A DNA stretch of 64,000 bases from a virus, in IMG/VR virus record IMGVR_UViG_3300025894_000925, positions 1-64,000 of that record. One strand, given 5' to 3'. The notes beneath the pieces are model-generated. The model saw only the letters and a program-made list of their open reading frames with translations, was not told where the DNA came from and did not search any database. Of the stretch, positions 54,315-62,237 are shown one piece after another (within the stretch, counting starts at the first letter, position 1; each line of letters opens with the position of its first letter). Made by a program: the position numbers and the translations under genes.

Positions 54315-55844
54315 ATGGATATTTACAAGAGTAACGGAGACTTATTTACTACACTAGCTGATGGTACAACTACCACAGTTAATGACGCACCTGTTATTCT
54401 TGCAGGGCGTAACTTTGCAGGTTATGGTAAAGTCTTAAACGAAAATACATACAAATTAGCTGAAAACTTTGCTTCCCCTAGTGCTCCAGTTGGACCAGTT
54501 ACTGGGCAAGTTTGGTATAATACCGCACACAAGATACTTTATGTATTTAAAGGATCATCTGCAGGTTGGAAGCCATTGGCATCTGAAAGTATATCGCTTG
54601 AAACACCAGCAAACCCAGCAGTTGGTGATTTTTGGTGGGACACAGGTAAAGATCAATTAAAAGTATACAGCGGATCAGGCTTTAAAGTTATTGGTCCAGA
54701 TTATGAAAAGAACTGGGGCGAGTCAGGATGTATACCTTTTATTGTACCTGACAACAATACTATTCCACACGTTGTTCTTAAAATAGTTACAGGCGGCACT
54801 ATTGCCGCAATTATTAACCAAGATGCTGAATTTGTTCCTCAACCAGCACTAGTTGGATTTGATACTATTAAAAACGGAATTAATATTAACAAATCAACAC
54901 CAAACTTTCATTTCCACGGCATAAGCGAAGATTCAACCAAATTGGGAAATCAACTAGCAACTGAATATGTTAGAAAGAATCAAGATAGCACAATCAATGC
55001 CAATGTAACAATCAATGGATCTCAAGGATTAAAGATTGCATCTGGTGGAACTACACACGGTAGAATATACACTGATCAAAATATTAAAAGCATAAGTTTT
55101 GATAACGAACAATTAAATGCTGATTTTGAATTCTTTATTAATTTTAATGGAACACGAACTAGAGCAATGACTATTCAAGGAAACACAGGAGAAATCCAAG
55201 TGGGTCCAAGTTTTGCTGGTACACAACCTTCAACTGAGCAAGGAGTTGCTCATAGAGGATATGTTACAAGTGTTAGAAGTGATATTACAGCAGATTATAC
55301 AACAGCAATTAACACTGCTAAAGATGAATTAAACAATACTATTAGTAGAATTAATACTCGATTGATTTCAGCTGAAACTACTATATCAGGTCATACAGCA
55401 GATATATCAACAATCAATACAGTATTGAATACTAAAGCACCATTGAATGCCCCAGTGTTCATTGGGACACCACAAGCCGCAACACCAAACCTAACTGATA
55501 ACAGTCAAAAGTTAGCAACAACGGCTTATGTTCAAGCAATCAAAGCTCAAGTTATAGCAGAAATACAAAACTGGGCACAAAATAGAGACAACGAAGTAAG
55601 ATCTGAGGTAATAGCTCAAATCACACCAAAAGCACCTCTTGCATCACCTCAACTTGCAGGTCAACCATTAACGCCTACTGCAACAGCAAACCAAAGCGAT
55701 CAGCAGATTGCAAATACAGAGTTTGTTACGCAGGCAATTATCAATGATGAAAAATGGCATGGATCTAAGAAATTTGTTTCCACAGAAACGCCAGATAGTG
55801 CTACTGGAGTTGATGGAGATTTTTGGTTTGTCGTTGATCAGTAA
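54315..55844 (+). CDS. Tail fibre, paralogous N-terminus
   Basis: A 509-residue fibre. Residues 1-100 (NGDLFTTLADGTTTT, GRNFAGYGKVLNENTYKLAENFA, TGQVWYNTAHK) match the anchor domain of the fibres at 51101 and 55906, followed by a second repeat of the VGDFWWDTGKDQLKVYSG type. The middle has strand-rich fibre modules, and residues ~320-360 form a helical or coiled stretch (RSDITADYTTAINTAKDELNN). The C-terminus (KAPLASPQLAGQPLTPTATAN, ANTEFVTQAI, TGVDGDFWFVVD) contains fibre repeats of the KAPLxSPxFTG type, widespread in phage side fibres. It lacks the C-terminal domain of the two paralogues. A late promoter lies just upstream. Confidence 0.82.
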   Translation: MDIYKSNGDLFTTLADGTTTTVNDAPVILAGRNFAGYGKVLNENTYKLAENFASPSAPVGPVTGQVWYNTAHKILYVFKGSSAGWKPLASESISLETPANPAVGDFWWDTGKDQLKVYSGSGFKVIGPDYEKNWGESGCIPFIVPDNNTIPHVVLKIVTGGTIAAIINQDAEFVPQPALVGFDTIKNGININKSTPNFHFHGISEDSTKLGNQLATEYVRKNQDSTINANVTINGSQGLKIASGGTTHGRIYTDQNIKSISFDNEQLNADFEFFINFNGTRTRAMTIQGNTGEIQVGPSFAGTQPSTEQGVAHRGYVTSVRSDITADYTTAINTAKDELNNTISRINTRLISAETTISGHTADISTINTVLNTKAPLNAPVFIGTPQAATPNLTDNSQKLATTAYVQAIKAQVIAEIQNWAQNRDNEVRSEVIAQITPKAPLASPQLAGQPLTPTATANQSDQQIANTEFVTQAIINDEKWHGSKKFVSTETPDSATGVDGDFWFVVDQ

Positions 55845-55857
55845 GACTACGATGTTG

Positions 55858-55864
55858 ATAAATA
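55858..55864 (+). promoter_or_regulatory. Late promoter before the 55906 fibre gene
   Basis: TTGATAAATAAAAC, 48 bases before ATG 55906. It lies in the 61-base gap after the previous fibre; the ribosome site ACGGAGAAC falls in the leader. Confidence 0.5.
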
Positions 55865-55905
55865 AAACATATAAAGTGAAATATACTTGTACGGAGAACA
55901 TGTAA

Positions 55906-57450
55906 ATGCCATATACAATTACCAAAACAGATGGTACTACGCTAATTAACTTAGCAGACGGGTTGACTGACGAAACAACCACAAGTCTTGTACTAATCGG
56001 AAAAAACTATTCAGGTTACGGTGCTTTCCTTAACCAGAACTTTGTCAAAATATTAGAGAACTTTTCAAACTCTGCCGCCCCAGATGATCCACTTACTGGA
56101 CAACTTTGGTATGATAGTGCTAACAAACTACTTAAAGTGTTCACAGGAAGTGCTTGGAAAGTTATTTCGAGTTCAATTAGTAGTTCATCCGCCCCAGCTG
56201 ATCCAGTTGTTGGCGATTTATGGTGGGATACCACAAATACTCAGCTTAAAGTTTACTCCGGAACTAGCTTTGTAACAATTGGCCCAGCATTTACAGCAAC
56301 ATCAGGACAAACAGGTGCAGTAGCAGATATTATTGCTGATAACACAGTTAGTAACGCTACTCACGTTGTTGTTAAGTTCTTCGTTAATAACCAATTAACT
56401 AGTATACTAAGTAGAGATGCAGAGTTTACTCCATTAACAGCAGGTTCTGCTCCAGGTTTCACTACAATCAAACCAGGCTTTAATTTAAGTACAGCAATTT
56501 CAGGACTTAAATATTGGGGCGATGCAGATAACGCTACTTCACTTAACGGTGTTGCGGCAACAGCATATGCTACACTAGCAGGAACCACAGCATTTACAGC
56601 CGCACAATCAATTCAGAATAACAGCGGACTAAACATTGGTTCAAGTAACGATATGAGTTTAACTGTTACATCGGGTGCTAGTAACGTTACTAGTGTAACA
56701 AACGGAAATGATCTTGATTTTTATGTTAAATCAAGCAACGTTAACACCAAAGTACTTTCATTAACAGGCGCAGGCCGTGCAGAAGTTCCAGTTGGTGTTC
56801 CAACAACTACAAATGGTATTGCGACTAAAGGTTATGTTGATGGTGAAATTACTACATTAACAAACGCTATTGCTGGTTCAGGTAGTAGCATTTCAGATAT
56901 TCAAACACAGTTAGCGTCATTACTAAAACATGACGGTACAAATGAAATTACAGGTAGTATTAGAGTTTCAACAGGAAACTCATTTAGTTTAGGTAATGCT
57001 ACACACAAATTTAACACAATTTATGCTTCCACATTTAATGGAACTTCAACCCAAGCACAATACGCTGACTTGGCGGAGCGTTTTGCCAGTGATGGCAGTT
57101 ATGCTCCTGGAACAGTTGTTGCACTAGGTGGAGCAGAAGAAATTACCAAAGTGGCCAATGATTTATCAGACGATGTCTTTGGCGTGGTAAGTAGTAGAGC
57201 GGCATACTTAATGAATAGTGGTGCCGGAGACGATGAAACGCATCCAGCGATTGCAGTTAGTGGAAGAGTTCCGGTAACAGTAGTTGGAACAGTCAATAAG
57301 GGTGACAGATTAGTGAGTGCAGGTGATGGCCGTGCTAGATCCGCTACTAAAGATGAAATTACCCCTTGGAACGTCATCGGACGTTCTTTAGAAGATAAAT
57401 GGACAGACGAGGAAGGCCAAGTCGAAGCCATTGTTAAATTAACATCATAA
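55906..57450 (+). CDS. Tail fibre, paralogous N- and C-termini
   Basis: A 514-residue fibre. The anchor region (INLADGLTDETTTS, GKNYSGYGAFLNQNFVKILENFS, TGQLWYDSANK, then VGDLWWDTTNTQLKVYSG) matches the proteins at 51101 and 54315. The C-terminal ~150 residues (AQYADLAERFASDGSYAPGTVVALGG, VFGVVSSRAAYLMNSGAG, VSGRVPVTVVGTVNKG, VIGRSLEDK) match the C-terminus of the collagen-like fibre. It has no collagen segment, so the two look like versions of one fibre with and without a collagen shaft. The shared C-terminal domain may trimerise or bind the next protein. The gene has its own candidate late promoter. Confidence 0.83.
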   Translation: MPYTITKTDGTTLINLADGLTDETTTSLVLIGKNYSGYGAFLNQNFVKILENFSNSAAPDDPLTGQLWYDSANKLLKVFTGSAWKVISSSISSSSAPADPVVGDLWWDTTNTQLKVYSGTSFVTIGPAFTATSGQTGAVADIIADNTVSNATHVVVKFFVNNQLTSILSRDAEFTPLTAGSAPGFTTIKPGFNLSTAISGLKYWGDADNATSLNGVAATAYATLAGTTAFTAAQSIQNNSGLNIGSSNDMSLTVTSGASNVTSVTNGNDLDFYVKSSNVNTKVLSLTGAGRAEVPVGVPTTTNGIATKGYVDGEITTLTNAIAGSGSSISDIQTQLASLLKHDGTNEITGSIRVSTGNSFSLGNATHKFNTIYASTFNGTSTQAQYADLAERFASDGSYAPGTVVALGGAEEITKVANDLSDDVFGVVSSRAAYLMNSGAGDDETHPAIAVSGRVPVTVVGTVNKGDRLVSAGDGRARSATKDEITPWNVIGRSLEDKWTDEEGQVEAIVKLTS

Positions 57451-57468
57451 TTATAGGGTAAAAACAAA

Positions 57469-58392
57469 ATGACATATAGCCAAGGTGGATTAATCCAAGC
57501 GGTTGATTACAATACATTCGCACAAGGTGGTGCGTCTGTAACGCATACAACTGCGAACATTAACACAGTTTGGGGTGTCGGAACAGGAAACAAAGGATAC
57601 GGCCAAACATCAACACTATCAACAGTTGGAGTTGAAACCGTAACAGCAACGCAATGGGCTACATTGATTGCTAGACTTGATTCTATCCTAACACACCAAG
57701 CAGGATCTGGATCAGGAATTAGTGCTCCGACAGCAGGAAGTAACATTGCTTTCCTAAGCACACTAAGTTCTAAGATTACAGACGGAATGAACAATCGTTT
57801 AGATGCAAATTCAAACGGATCTGATGCAACTGCAACAGGCAGTTCAACATACAACTATACAACTAATACTGGAACACAAAGTTTTACACGTACAGCAACA
57901 TTCGCTAGTGCGGACCAAGCACGTTATTTCTTTAACGCAGGTGGTAAACTAATTTGGAACTTTTCATCAACTAATCAAAACAGTACATCAAAAAGTGGTG
58001 ACTGGGTTACATTACTAGGCCACATTGGAACTATTGTCATTGGCGGTCAAACTAACAGTCGTACAGGAACAGGTGGTACATTAAACTCATCTAATACAGC
58101 ATTAGGATATTGGAATGCAGGCACAAGCGCCGCATCAATTCTAAGACTATTCGGTGCCACAGGTACAGCAGACTATAACAACAACGATGTACAAGTTAAA
58201 ATCCATACAAATGGTGTACAAGGTTCTAACGCAGACGTTGGTCAGATTGTAACATTGACTGTAGAATTAACTGATACAGCCGCTGATGGATTTGATGATG
58301 CGGTTAGTGTAAATGTTGTTACTTCTCTTACTGTTCGCCCACCAGAAACAACTAATTTAGCAAATACATGGGGATCCATTACTCCAGGTTAA
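57469..58392 (+). CDS. Virion structural protein, last gene of the late block
   Basis: A 307-residue protein, Ser/Thr/Gly/Asn-rich with regular strands. The N-terminus (YSQGGLIQAVDYNTFAQ) and the repeated helix region (WATLIARLDSILTHQAGSG) are followed by a jelly-roll-like C-terminal half (FASADQARYFFNAGGKLIWNFSS, then VQVKIHTNGVQGSNADVGQIVTLTVELTD). The type occurs in marine myophages as a virion or fibre-tip protein, and I infer the same here. It starts 18 bases after a fibre stop and is followed within 30 bases by a strong terminator, so it closes the plus-strand structural block. Confidence 0.65.
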   Translation: MTYSQGGLIQAVDYNTFAQGGASVTHTTANINTVWGVGTGNKGYGQTSTLSTVGVETVTATQWATLIARLDSILTHQAGSGSGISAPTAGSNIAFLSTLSSKITDGMNNRLDANSNGSDATATGSSTYNYTTNTGTQSFTRTATFASADQARYFFNAGGKLIWNFSSTNQNSTSKSGDWVTLLGHIGTIVIGGQTNSRTGTGGTLNSSNTALGYWNAGTSAASILRLFGATGTADYNNNDVQVKIHTNGVQGSNADVGQIVTLTVELTDTAADGFDDAVSVNVVTSLTVRPPETTNLANTWGSITPG

Positions 58393-58421
58393 TAAATTTC
58401 CACTAATTAAACCAAAAAAAG

Positions 58422-58450
58422 AAAAACCCACTTGACAGAGTGGGTTTTTT
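58422..58450 (+). terminator. Intrinsic terminator closing the structural block
   Basis: AAAAACCCACT and AGTGGGTTTTT form an 11-bp stem around a TGACAG loop and lead into T. The loop and right arm contain the -35 and part of the spacer of the following promoter. Confidence 0.88.
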
Positions 58451-58460
58451 GTTATATACT
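58432..58460 (+). promoter_or_regulatory. Near-consensus sigma70 promoter for the acyl carrier cluster
   Basis: TTGACA (58432-58437), 17-base spacer, TATACT (58455-58460). This matches the sigma70 consensus at 11 of 12 positions with the optimal spacing. The start would be near 58467, and TTAGGAG precedes the ATG at 58489. Unlike the structural genes, the cluster needs no gp55 for expression. Confidence 0.85.
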
Positions 58461-58488
58461 ACTAGCAACTTTCGTTTAGGAGTATTAC

Positions 58489-58743
58489 ATGGTTTACGAA
58501 GACACTTTACCTAGAATAATCAATATCTTAGAAGAACACCTAGGTGTTGAAGAACAAAATATATATTTAAATTCAGACTTTGTTGATGATCTGGGGGCCG
58601 ATAGCCTGGATACCATTGAGTTGGCTATGGCATTTGAAGAAGAATTTCAGATTGAAATAGATGATAGCGATGCTGAAAATTTTCATACCGTAGAGGATGC
58701 AATTACCTTTATAGAGAATGTAAGAAAAGTTCAAGGAAAATAA
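58489..58743 (+). CDS. acpP: Acyl carrier protein
   Basis: An 84-residue acidic protein with full acyl carrier features: four-helix pattern, the motif DDLGADSLDTIELAMAFEEEF with Ser39 as the 4'-phosphopantetheine site, and a terminal helix region (TVEDAITFIENV). It should carry acyl chains after modification by the host phosphopantetheinyl transferase. It is nearly the length of bacterial AcpP (78). No acyl synthase or transferase is found nearby, so the chain could be used by the GT-like or radical-SAM proteins downstream, or the protein could redirect host lipid metabolism. It is the first gene after a sigma70-type promoter, perhaps expressed early or middle in infection. Confidence 0.93.
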   Translation: MVYEDTLPRIINILEEHLGVEEQNIYLNSDFVDDLGADSLDTIELAMAFEEEFQIEIDDSDAENFHTVEDAITFIENVRKVQGK

Positions 58744-58744
58744 T

Positions 58745-59050
58745 ATGACTGATATAGTAGAACGTGTTAAGTCAGCTACTAAATTCCAAACAAATAAAAA
58801 AGCACTTAGAGAAAAAATGGTTACAGAGTTACATGTAACCTATAATGGTGGACTGTTTTATATCACACCTGAACTAATTTCTTTTTTGTCAACCTGGAAC
58901 GACGAAGACATGTTCCTCGAAGATACGTATAATAATCCTATTGCTATTAAACGTTATGAATTATTAGAGTTAGCCAATCAACGTTACCAAGCAGTAATGA
59001 ATGATTGGCATACTCAACACCAGGAACTAAAACGTGTCAGAAAAGTCTAA
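58745..59050 (+). CDS. Small hypothetical protein in the acyl carrier cluster
   Basis: A 101-residue protein. The sequence is soluble and mostly helical, with a central segment (LHVTYNGGLFYITPELISFLSTWNDEDMFLEDTYNNPI) followed by a helical end (ANQRYQAVMNDWHTQHQELK). It starts one base after the acyl carrier stop, and its 3' end overlaps the next gene by 17 bases, so translation is coupled to both. The helical end could mediate contacts with a partner. No known family is recognised. Confidence 0.6.
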   Translation: MTDIVERVKSATKFQTNKKALREKMVTELHVTYNGGLFYITPELISFLSTWNDEDMFLEDTYNNPIAIKRYELLELANQRYQAVMNDWHTQHQELKRVRKV

Positions 59051-59780
59051 AGGTGTATTAATATTTGCAACTAATACAAAAGAAATTGATTATATAAAGA
59101 TTGCAAAAATTAATGCTAAACTAATTAAAAAGTATCTTGGATTGCCAACAACTATTGTAAGTGGTACAAAGTCAAGTAATAAAAGAAGAGTGGACAATGA
59201 AATAGTCGAATGGCAAAATACCGGAAGGTGTGAAGCATACGACTTATCTCCATATGATCAAACTATATTAGTTGACGGCGATTATCTAATATTTGATAGT
59301 AATTTACTCAAAGTACTTGACACTGTACAAGATTATGCTATAGTAGACAAGAACACTTATGTTAACAAAGAAAACTTGGTTGATACTCTTGGACAGTTAT
59401 CGATTGGTCCTATGTTATGGGCTACAGTAATTGTATTTAATAAGACACAGAAGTCAAAGGATTTATTTGAGTTTGCTAAAATGATACAAAACAACTATCC
59501 TTATTATCGTGCATTGTATAAATTACAGACAAGTAATTTTCGCAATGATGCCGCTTTTACTATTGCAGATAGGTTAGTAAATGGTTATGTTGAAGATACT
59601 TCTACTAAAATACCGTGGAGTATACAAACTATTCAAGGCAAAGTTAACCAAATTATTATAGACGATTGGATCAAAGTTATTACAGACGACGGAGCATATG
59701 TTTTACCATACATATCTTTGCATTTCCACGACAAACAATATCTACAAAGTATAGAGTTTGAAGAGGTATTAAATGCGTAA
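59034..59780 (+). CDS. GT-A-like protein 1 (nucleotide-sugar transferase fold)
   Basis: A 248-residue protein starting at GTG 59034, with AGGAAC as its ribosome site. It shows a GT-A-like order: strand 1 with GVLIFATNTKEIDYIKIAKINA, then YLGLPTTIVSG, and an acid motif in DQTILVDGDYLIFD (near residue 80), which fits the DxD/DGD metal-sugar motif of glycosyltransferases. The C-terminal part ends in HFHDKQY, similar to HYHDKKF in the next protein. The two are probably paralogues. I infer glycosyl transfer, perhaps onto a virion or host surface molecule; donor and acceptor are unknown, and it could be a fold relative without activity. Confidence 0.6.
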   Translation: MSEKSKGVLIFATNTKEIDYIKIAKINAKLIKKYLGLPTTIVSGTKSSNKRRVDNEIVEWQNTGRCEAYDLSPYDQTILVDGDYLIFDSNLLKVLDTVQDYAIVDKNTYVNKENLVDTLGQLSIGPMLWATVIVFNKTQKSKDLFEFAKMIQNNYPYYRALYKLQTSNFRNDAAFTIADRLVNGYVEDTSTKIPWSIQTIQGKVNQIIIDDWIKVITDDGAYVLPYISLHFHDKQYLQSIEFEEVLNA

Positions 59781-60627
59781 ACAACCACATTGTGCTCAAA
59801 GAGGATTTCTAACTATTGCACAGAACACAAATGATGTGGATTATTTAGAGCTGGCCTACCTTCAGGCGCTAAATATAAAGGTAACTCAGCCCGACAGTCT
59901 ATATGCTGTCATAGTTGACGAGTTTACTAAGTCTCAAATAACAGACACTCAACGCCGTGCGTTCGACTACGTTATTACCCTAGAAATTGATGAAGCTGAA
60001 AATGATGAATGGAAGTTGGCCAACGAATGGCAATCATTCTGGTTAACGCCGTTTAAAGAGACCATCAAACTTGAATCTGATTTGCTGTTTCCAAGGAATA
60101 TCTCCCATTGGTGGCCAGCACTTAGATTAAGAAATGTAGTTTTAAGTCATGGAGTAGTAGATCTGCAACAACGTTTATACACAGGCAATCGCTATCGTAA
60201 GTTATTCAGTGATAATAATTTACCTGATGTATATAATGGTATGATGTATTTCCGGTACAGTCGCGAAGCAACAGAGTTTTTTACCCTAGCTCGTGACGTA
60301 TATCGTAACTGGACTGAAGTGCGTGATTTTGCACTTACTAATATACGTGATGAAAATCCTACAACTGATGTTGTTTACAGTATTGTATCAGCAATGTTAG
60401 AAATTGAGCCTTATGTTCCTAGCTTAGATTTCTTTACATTTGCACATATGAAACCGGGTATACAAGGTTGGGCTGAGAGTACACAAATATTTGATAGTGT
60501 GCTGGTTGAAAATGAATTAAATGAATTGCGTATTAATAACGTACAACAACTTCAACCAGTACATTATCATGATAAAAAATTTAAAGTTAAGGAGTTAATA
60601 CAAGACTATGAAAAACATATGGGATGA
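59773..60627 (+). CDS. GT-A-like protein 2, paralogue of protein 1
   Basis: A 284-residue protein. It follows the same plan as the previous protein: a first strand with GFLTIAQNTNDVDYLELAYLQALN, a VIVDEFTK segment, and then a motif TIKLESDLLFPR, where ESD replaces DGD. The C-terminus again ends HYHDKKFKVKEL. It overlaps its upstream neighbour by eight bases and shares its operon. The loss of the first Asp of DxD suggests changed or lost catalysis, so this may be a partner subunit. The pair sits between the acyl carrier gene and the DGDN protein at 61001. Confidence 0.55.
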   Translation: MRKQPHCAQRGFLTIAQNTNDVDYLELAYLQALNIKVTQPDSLYAVIVDEFTKSQITDTQRRAFDYVITLEIDEAENDEWKLANEWQSFWLTPFKETIKLESDLLFPRNISHWWPALRLRNVVLSHGVVDLQQRLYTGNRYRKLFSDNNLPDVYNGMMYFRYSREATEFFTLARDVYRNWTEVRDFALTNIRDENPTTDVVYSIVSAMLEIEPYVPSLDFFTFAHMKPGIQGWAESTQIFDSVLVENELNELRINNVQQLQPVHYHDKKFKVKELIQDYEKHMG

Positions 60628-60733
60628 TTTACAAGACGAAAACAAAGGCCACGTTGTGTATCCTAAACTTAAGATATGGCATTTACTTGCATTCCTTACA
60701 GTGGGATTAACTCTGCTATGGATTTTAAAATAA
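60608..60733 (+). CDS. Small membrane protein (41 residues)
   Basis: A 41-codon frame (MKNIWDDLQDENKGHVVYPK, then a hydrophobic C-terminus). The last ~18 residues (WHLLAFLTVGLTLLWILK) form one likely membrane helix with a soluble, charged N-terminus, the layout of a small tail-anchored protein. It begins inside the end of GT-like protein 2 (overlap of 20 bases) and its stop shares bases with the next start (TAATG), which supports translation. It could anchor the neighbouring proteins at the membrane. The role is inferred from topology only, and no family is known. Confidence 0.5.
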   Translation: MKNIWDDLQDENKGHVVYPKLKIWHLLAFLTVGLTLLWILK

Positions 60734-61020
60734 TGGATTTTATCTACAGGTTATACTATGATGAGGCAGGAATGCCTATTAGGATAACAGTCAATGAAGA
60801 GGTTCCTGGTAGATTTATTCGTATCAATAAAGCAATGTACGATAGACCTGAGTATACACGCCTAAGAGTAGTCAATGGAAAACTTACTCGTGCAACAGAT
60901 AATCCTGATCAAATGTTATTACAAAAATGTAAAATCAGTTCGTATAAGTCTGCTAAGAATCATGCTGGTATATTAATTAACTCCGGAGAAGGGCAATACT
61001 ATGGATTTGAAAATCACTGA
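60733..61020 (+). CDS. Small hypothetical protein coupled to the membrane peptide
   Basis: The frame is open from ATG 60676, but the ATG at 60733 forms a TAATG junction with the stop of the 41-residue membrane protein. I therefore prefer it; an ATG at 60718 is also possible. The product is 95 residues (MDFIYRLYYDEAGMPIRIT...), with a beta-rich core (GRFIRINKAMYDRPEYTRLRVVNGK) and a basic C-terminal part. The stop overlaps the start of the next gene (61001) by 20 bases. No family is recognised. Its tight coupling to GT-A-like genes suggests a shared task. Confidence 0.55.
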   Translation: MDFIYRLYYDEAGMPIRITVNEEVPGRFIRINKAMYDRPEYTRLRVVNGKLTRATDNPDQMLLQKCKISSYKSAKNHAGILINSGEGQYYGFENH

Positions 61021-61933
61021 TGTTGCAGATTTAGACTGCATCTATTTAAGTTATGACGAACCTCAGAAAGAAGAATTCTGGCTACAAATACAGAATATTG
61101 TTCCATGGGCAAAACGAGTAGATAACGTTAAAGGATCAGATGCGGCTCATAAGGCGTGTGCTGATGCAAGTGACACTAACTTTTTTGTTTTAATTGATGG
61201 CGATAATATTCCAGATCCAGAGTTTTTTAATTTACAAATTGAAACGCCTGGCGAAGACTCTGCTTTTAGATGGAAAGCACGTAACCACATTAATGGATTA
61301 ATGTATGGTAATGGTGGCATGAGTGTCTGGAGCAAAGGCTTTGTTAACAATATGCGAACCCACGAAGCAAGTGACGGGAGTCACGAAACGGCTGTAGAGT
61401 TTTGTTTCGAGGAAACTTACTACCCTATGCACAACTGCTATAGCACTACATATCCTAACGGAAGTCAATATCATGCCTGGAGGGCTGGTTTTCGCGAAGG
61501 TGTTAAAATGTGCTTAGATCGTGGACGCAAGCCAAGTCTGCAAGAGTTCGATGATAACGCAAAGAAACGTAATCTAGATCACTTGCAGATTTGGCAAACA
61601 ATTGGTCGTGATGTTGAACACGGAGAAGAAGCAATCAACGGAGCTCGGTACGGCACATACAAAACAATGTTGTCGGATTGGGATTTTACTCAAGTACAAG
61701 ACTTTGATAAACTTGCATACTTACATGAAGAATACCTCGAAGTTACTGCAATAGGAAATCATAATGACATGGAAACTATTACAGAATTACTTAATAATAG
61801 ATTAGCATTAAATATTGTTGAACTTGATGCAGAACAAAGTGCTTTCTTTAAATATCACTATGCAACTGGTCATAAAAACTTAGAGCTAATGACAAAAGAA
61901 ATTGATGTTATTCGCAGAATAGAGGGTTGGTAA
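61001..61933 (+). CDS. GT-A-like protein 3 (DGDN motif)
   Basis: A 310-residue protein with a likely GT-A domain. An N-terminal strand (ADLDCIYLSYDEPQKEEFW) and the segment VPWAKRVDNVKG are followed by TNFFVLIDGDNIPDPEFF, a clear DxD-type metal motif near residues 67-70. A Gly-rich stretch (NHINGLMYGNGGMSVWSKGF) fits an acceptor loop. The region YPNGSQYHAWRAGFREGVKM and the helical C-terminus follow. The start is supported by GGAGAAGGG. It is larger and keeps a better DxD than the 59034 and 59773 proteins. A glycosyltransferase role is inferred; the substrate is unknown. Confidence 0.65.
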   Translation: MDLKITDVADLDCIYLSYDEPQKEEFWLQIQNIVPWAKRVDNVKGSDAAHKACADASDTNFFVLIDGDNIPDPEFFNLQIETPGEDSAFRWKARNHINGLMYGNGGMSVWSKGFVNNMRTHEASDGSHETAVEFCFEETYYPMHNCYSTTYPNGSQYHAWRAGFREGVKMCLDRGRKPSLQEFDDNAKKRNLDHLQIWQTIGRDVEHGEEAINGARYGTYKTMLSDWDFTQVQDFDKLAYLHEEYLEVTAIGNHNDMETITELLNNRLALNIVELDAEQSAFFKYHYATGHKNLELMTKEIDVIRRIEGW

Positions 61934-61934
61934 A

Positions 61935-62237
61935 ATGGCAATAGATAAAGATATTGTTATTGAAAACTTACGTAAAGTTTTTGATCCAGAAATAAGTTGT
62001 AATGTATATGATTTAGGATTGATATACGATATTGCGATAGATCAAAGCGAATACGAAGTTACAATCACGCACACATTAACAAGTGCATTCTGTCCGTTTG
62101 CAGATCAAATTGTTAGTGATATACAACAAGCAGGGTATGCACCAGAAGTGTTGAGTGTTATTGTTAACACAACATTTGATCCACCGTTTACAATAGAAAT
62201 GGTACCTGAAGAAACTCGATTTATGATGGGATGGTAA
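61935..62237 (+). CDS. SufT/PaaD-like (MIP18, DUF59) Fe-S assembly protein
   Basis: A 100-residue protein that spans the full DUF59 domain. The family pattern is clear: LRKVFDPEISCNVYDLGLIYDI (residues ~12-33), then TLTSAFCPFADQI with the conserved Cys53, and DPPFTIEMVPEETRFMMGW at the end. Such proteins help deliver or mature Fe-S clusters (SufT, the PaaD subunit, eukaryotic MIP18). The start lies one base after the stop of the preceding gene, and a radical-SAM gene begins right after its stop. This suggests cluster supply for the radical-SAM enzymes. Confidence 0.85.
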   Translation: MAIDKDIVIENLRKVFDPEISCNVYDLGLIYDIAIDQSEYEVTITHTLTSAFCPFADQIVSDIQQAGYAPEVLSVIVNTTFDPPFTIEMVPEETRFMMGW

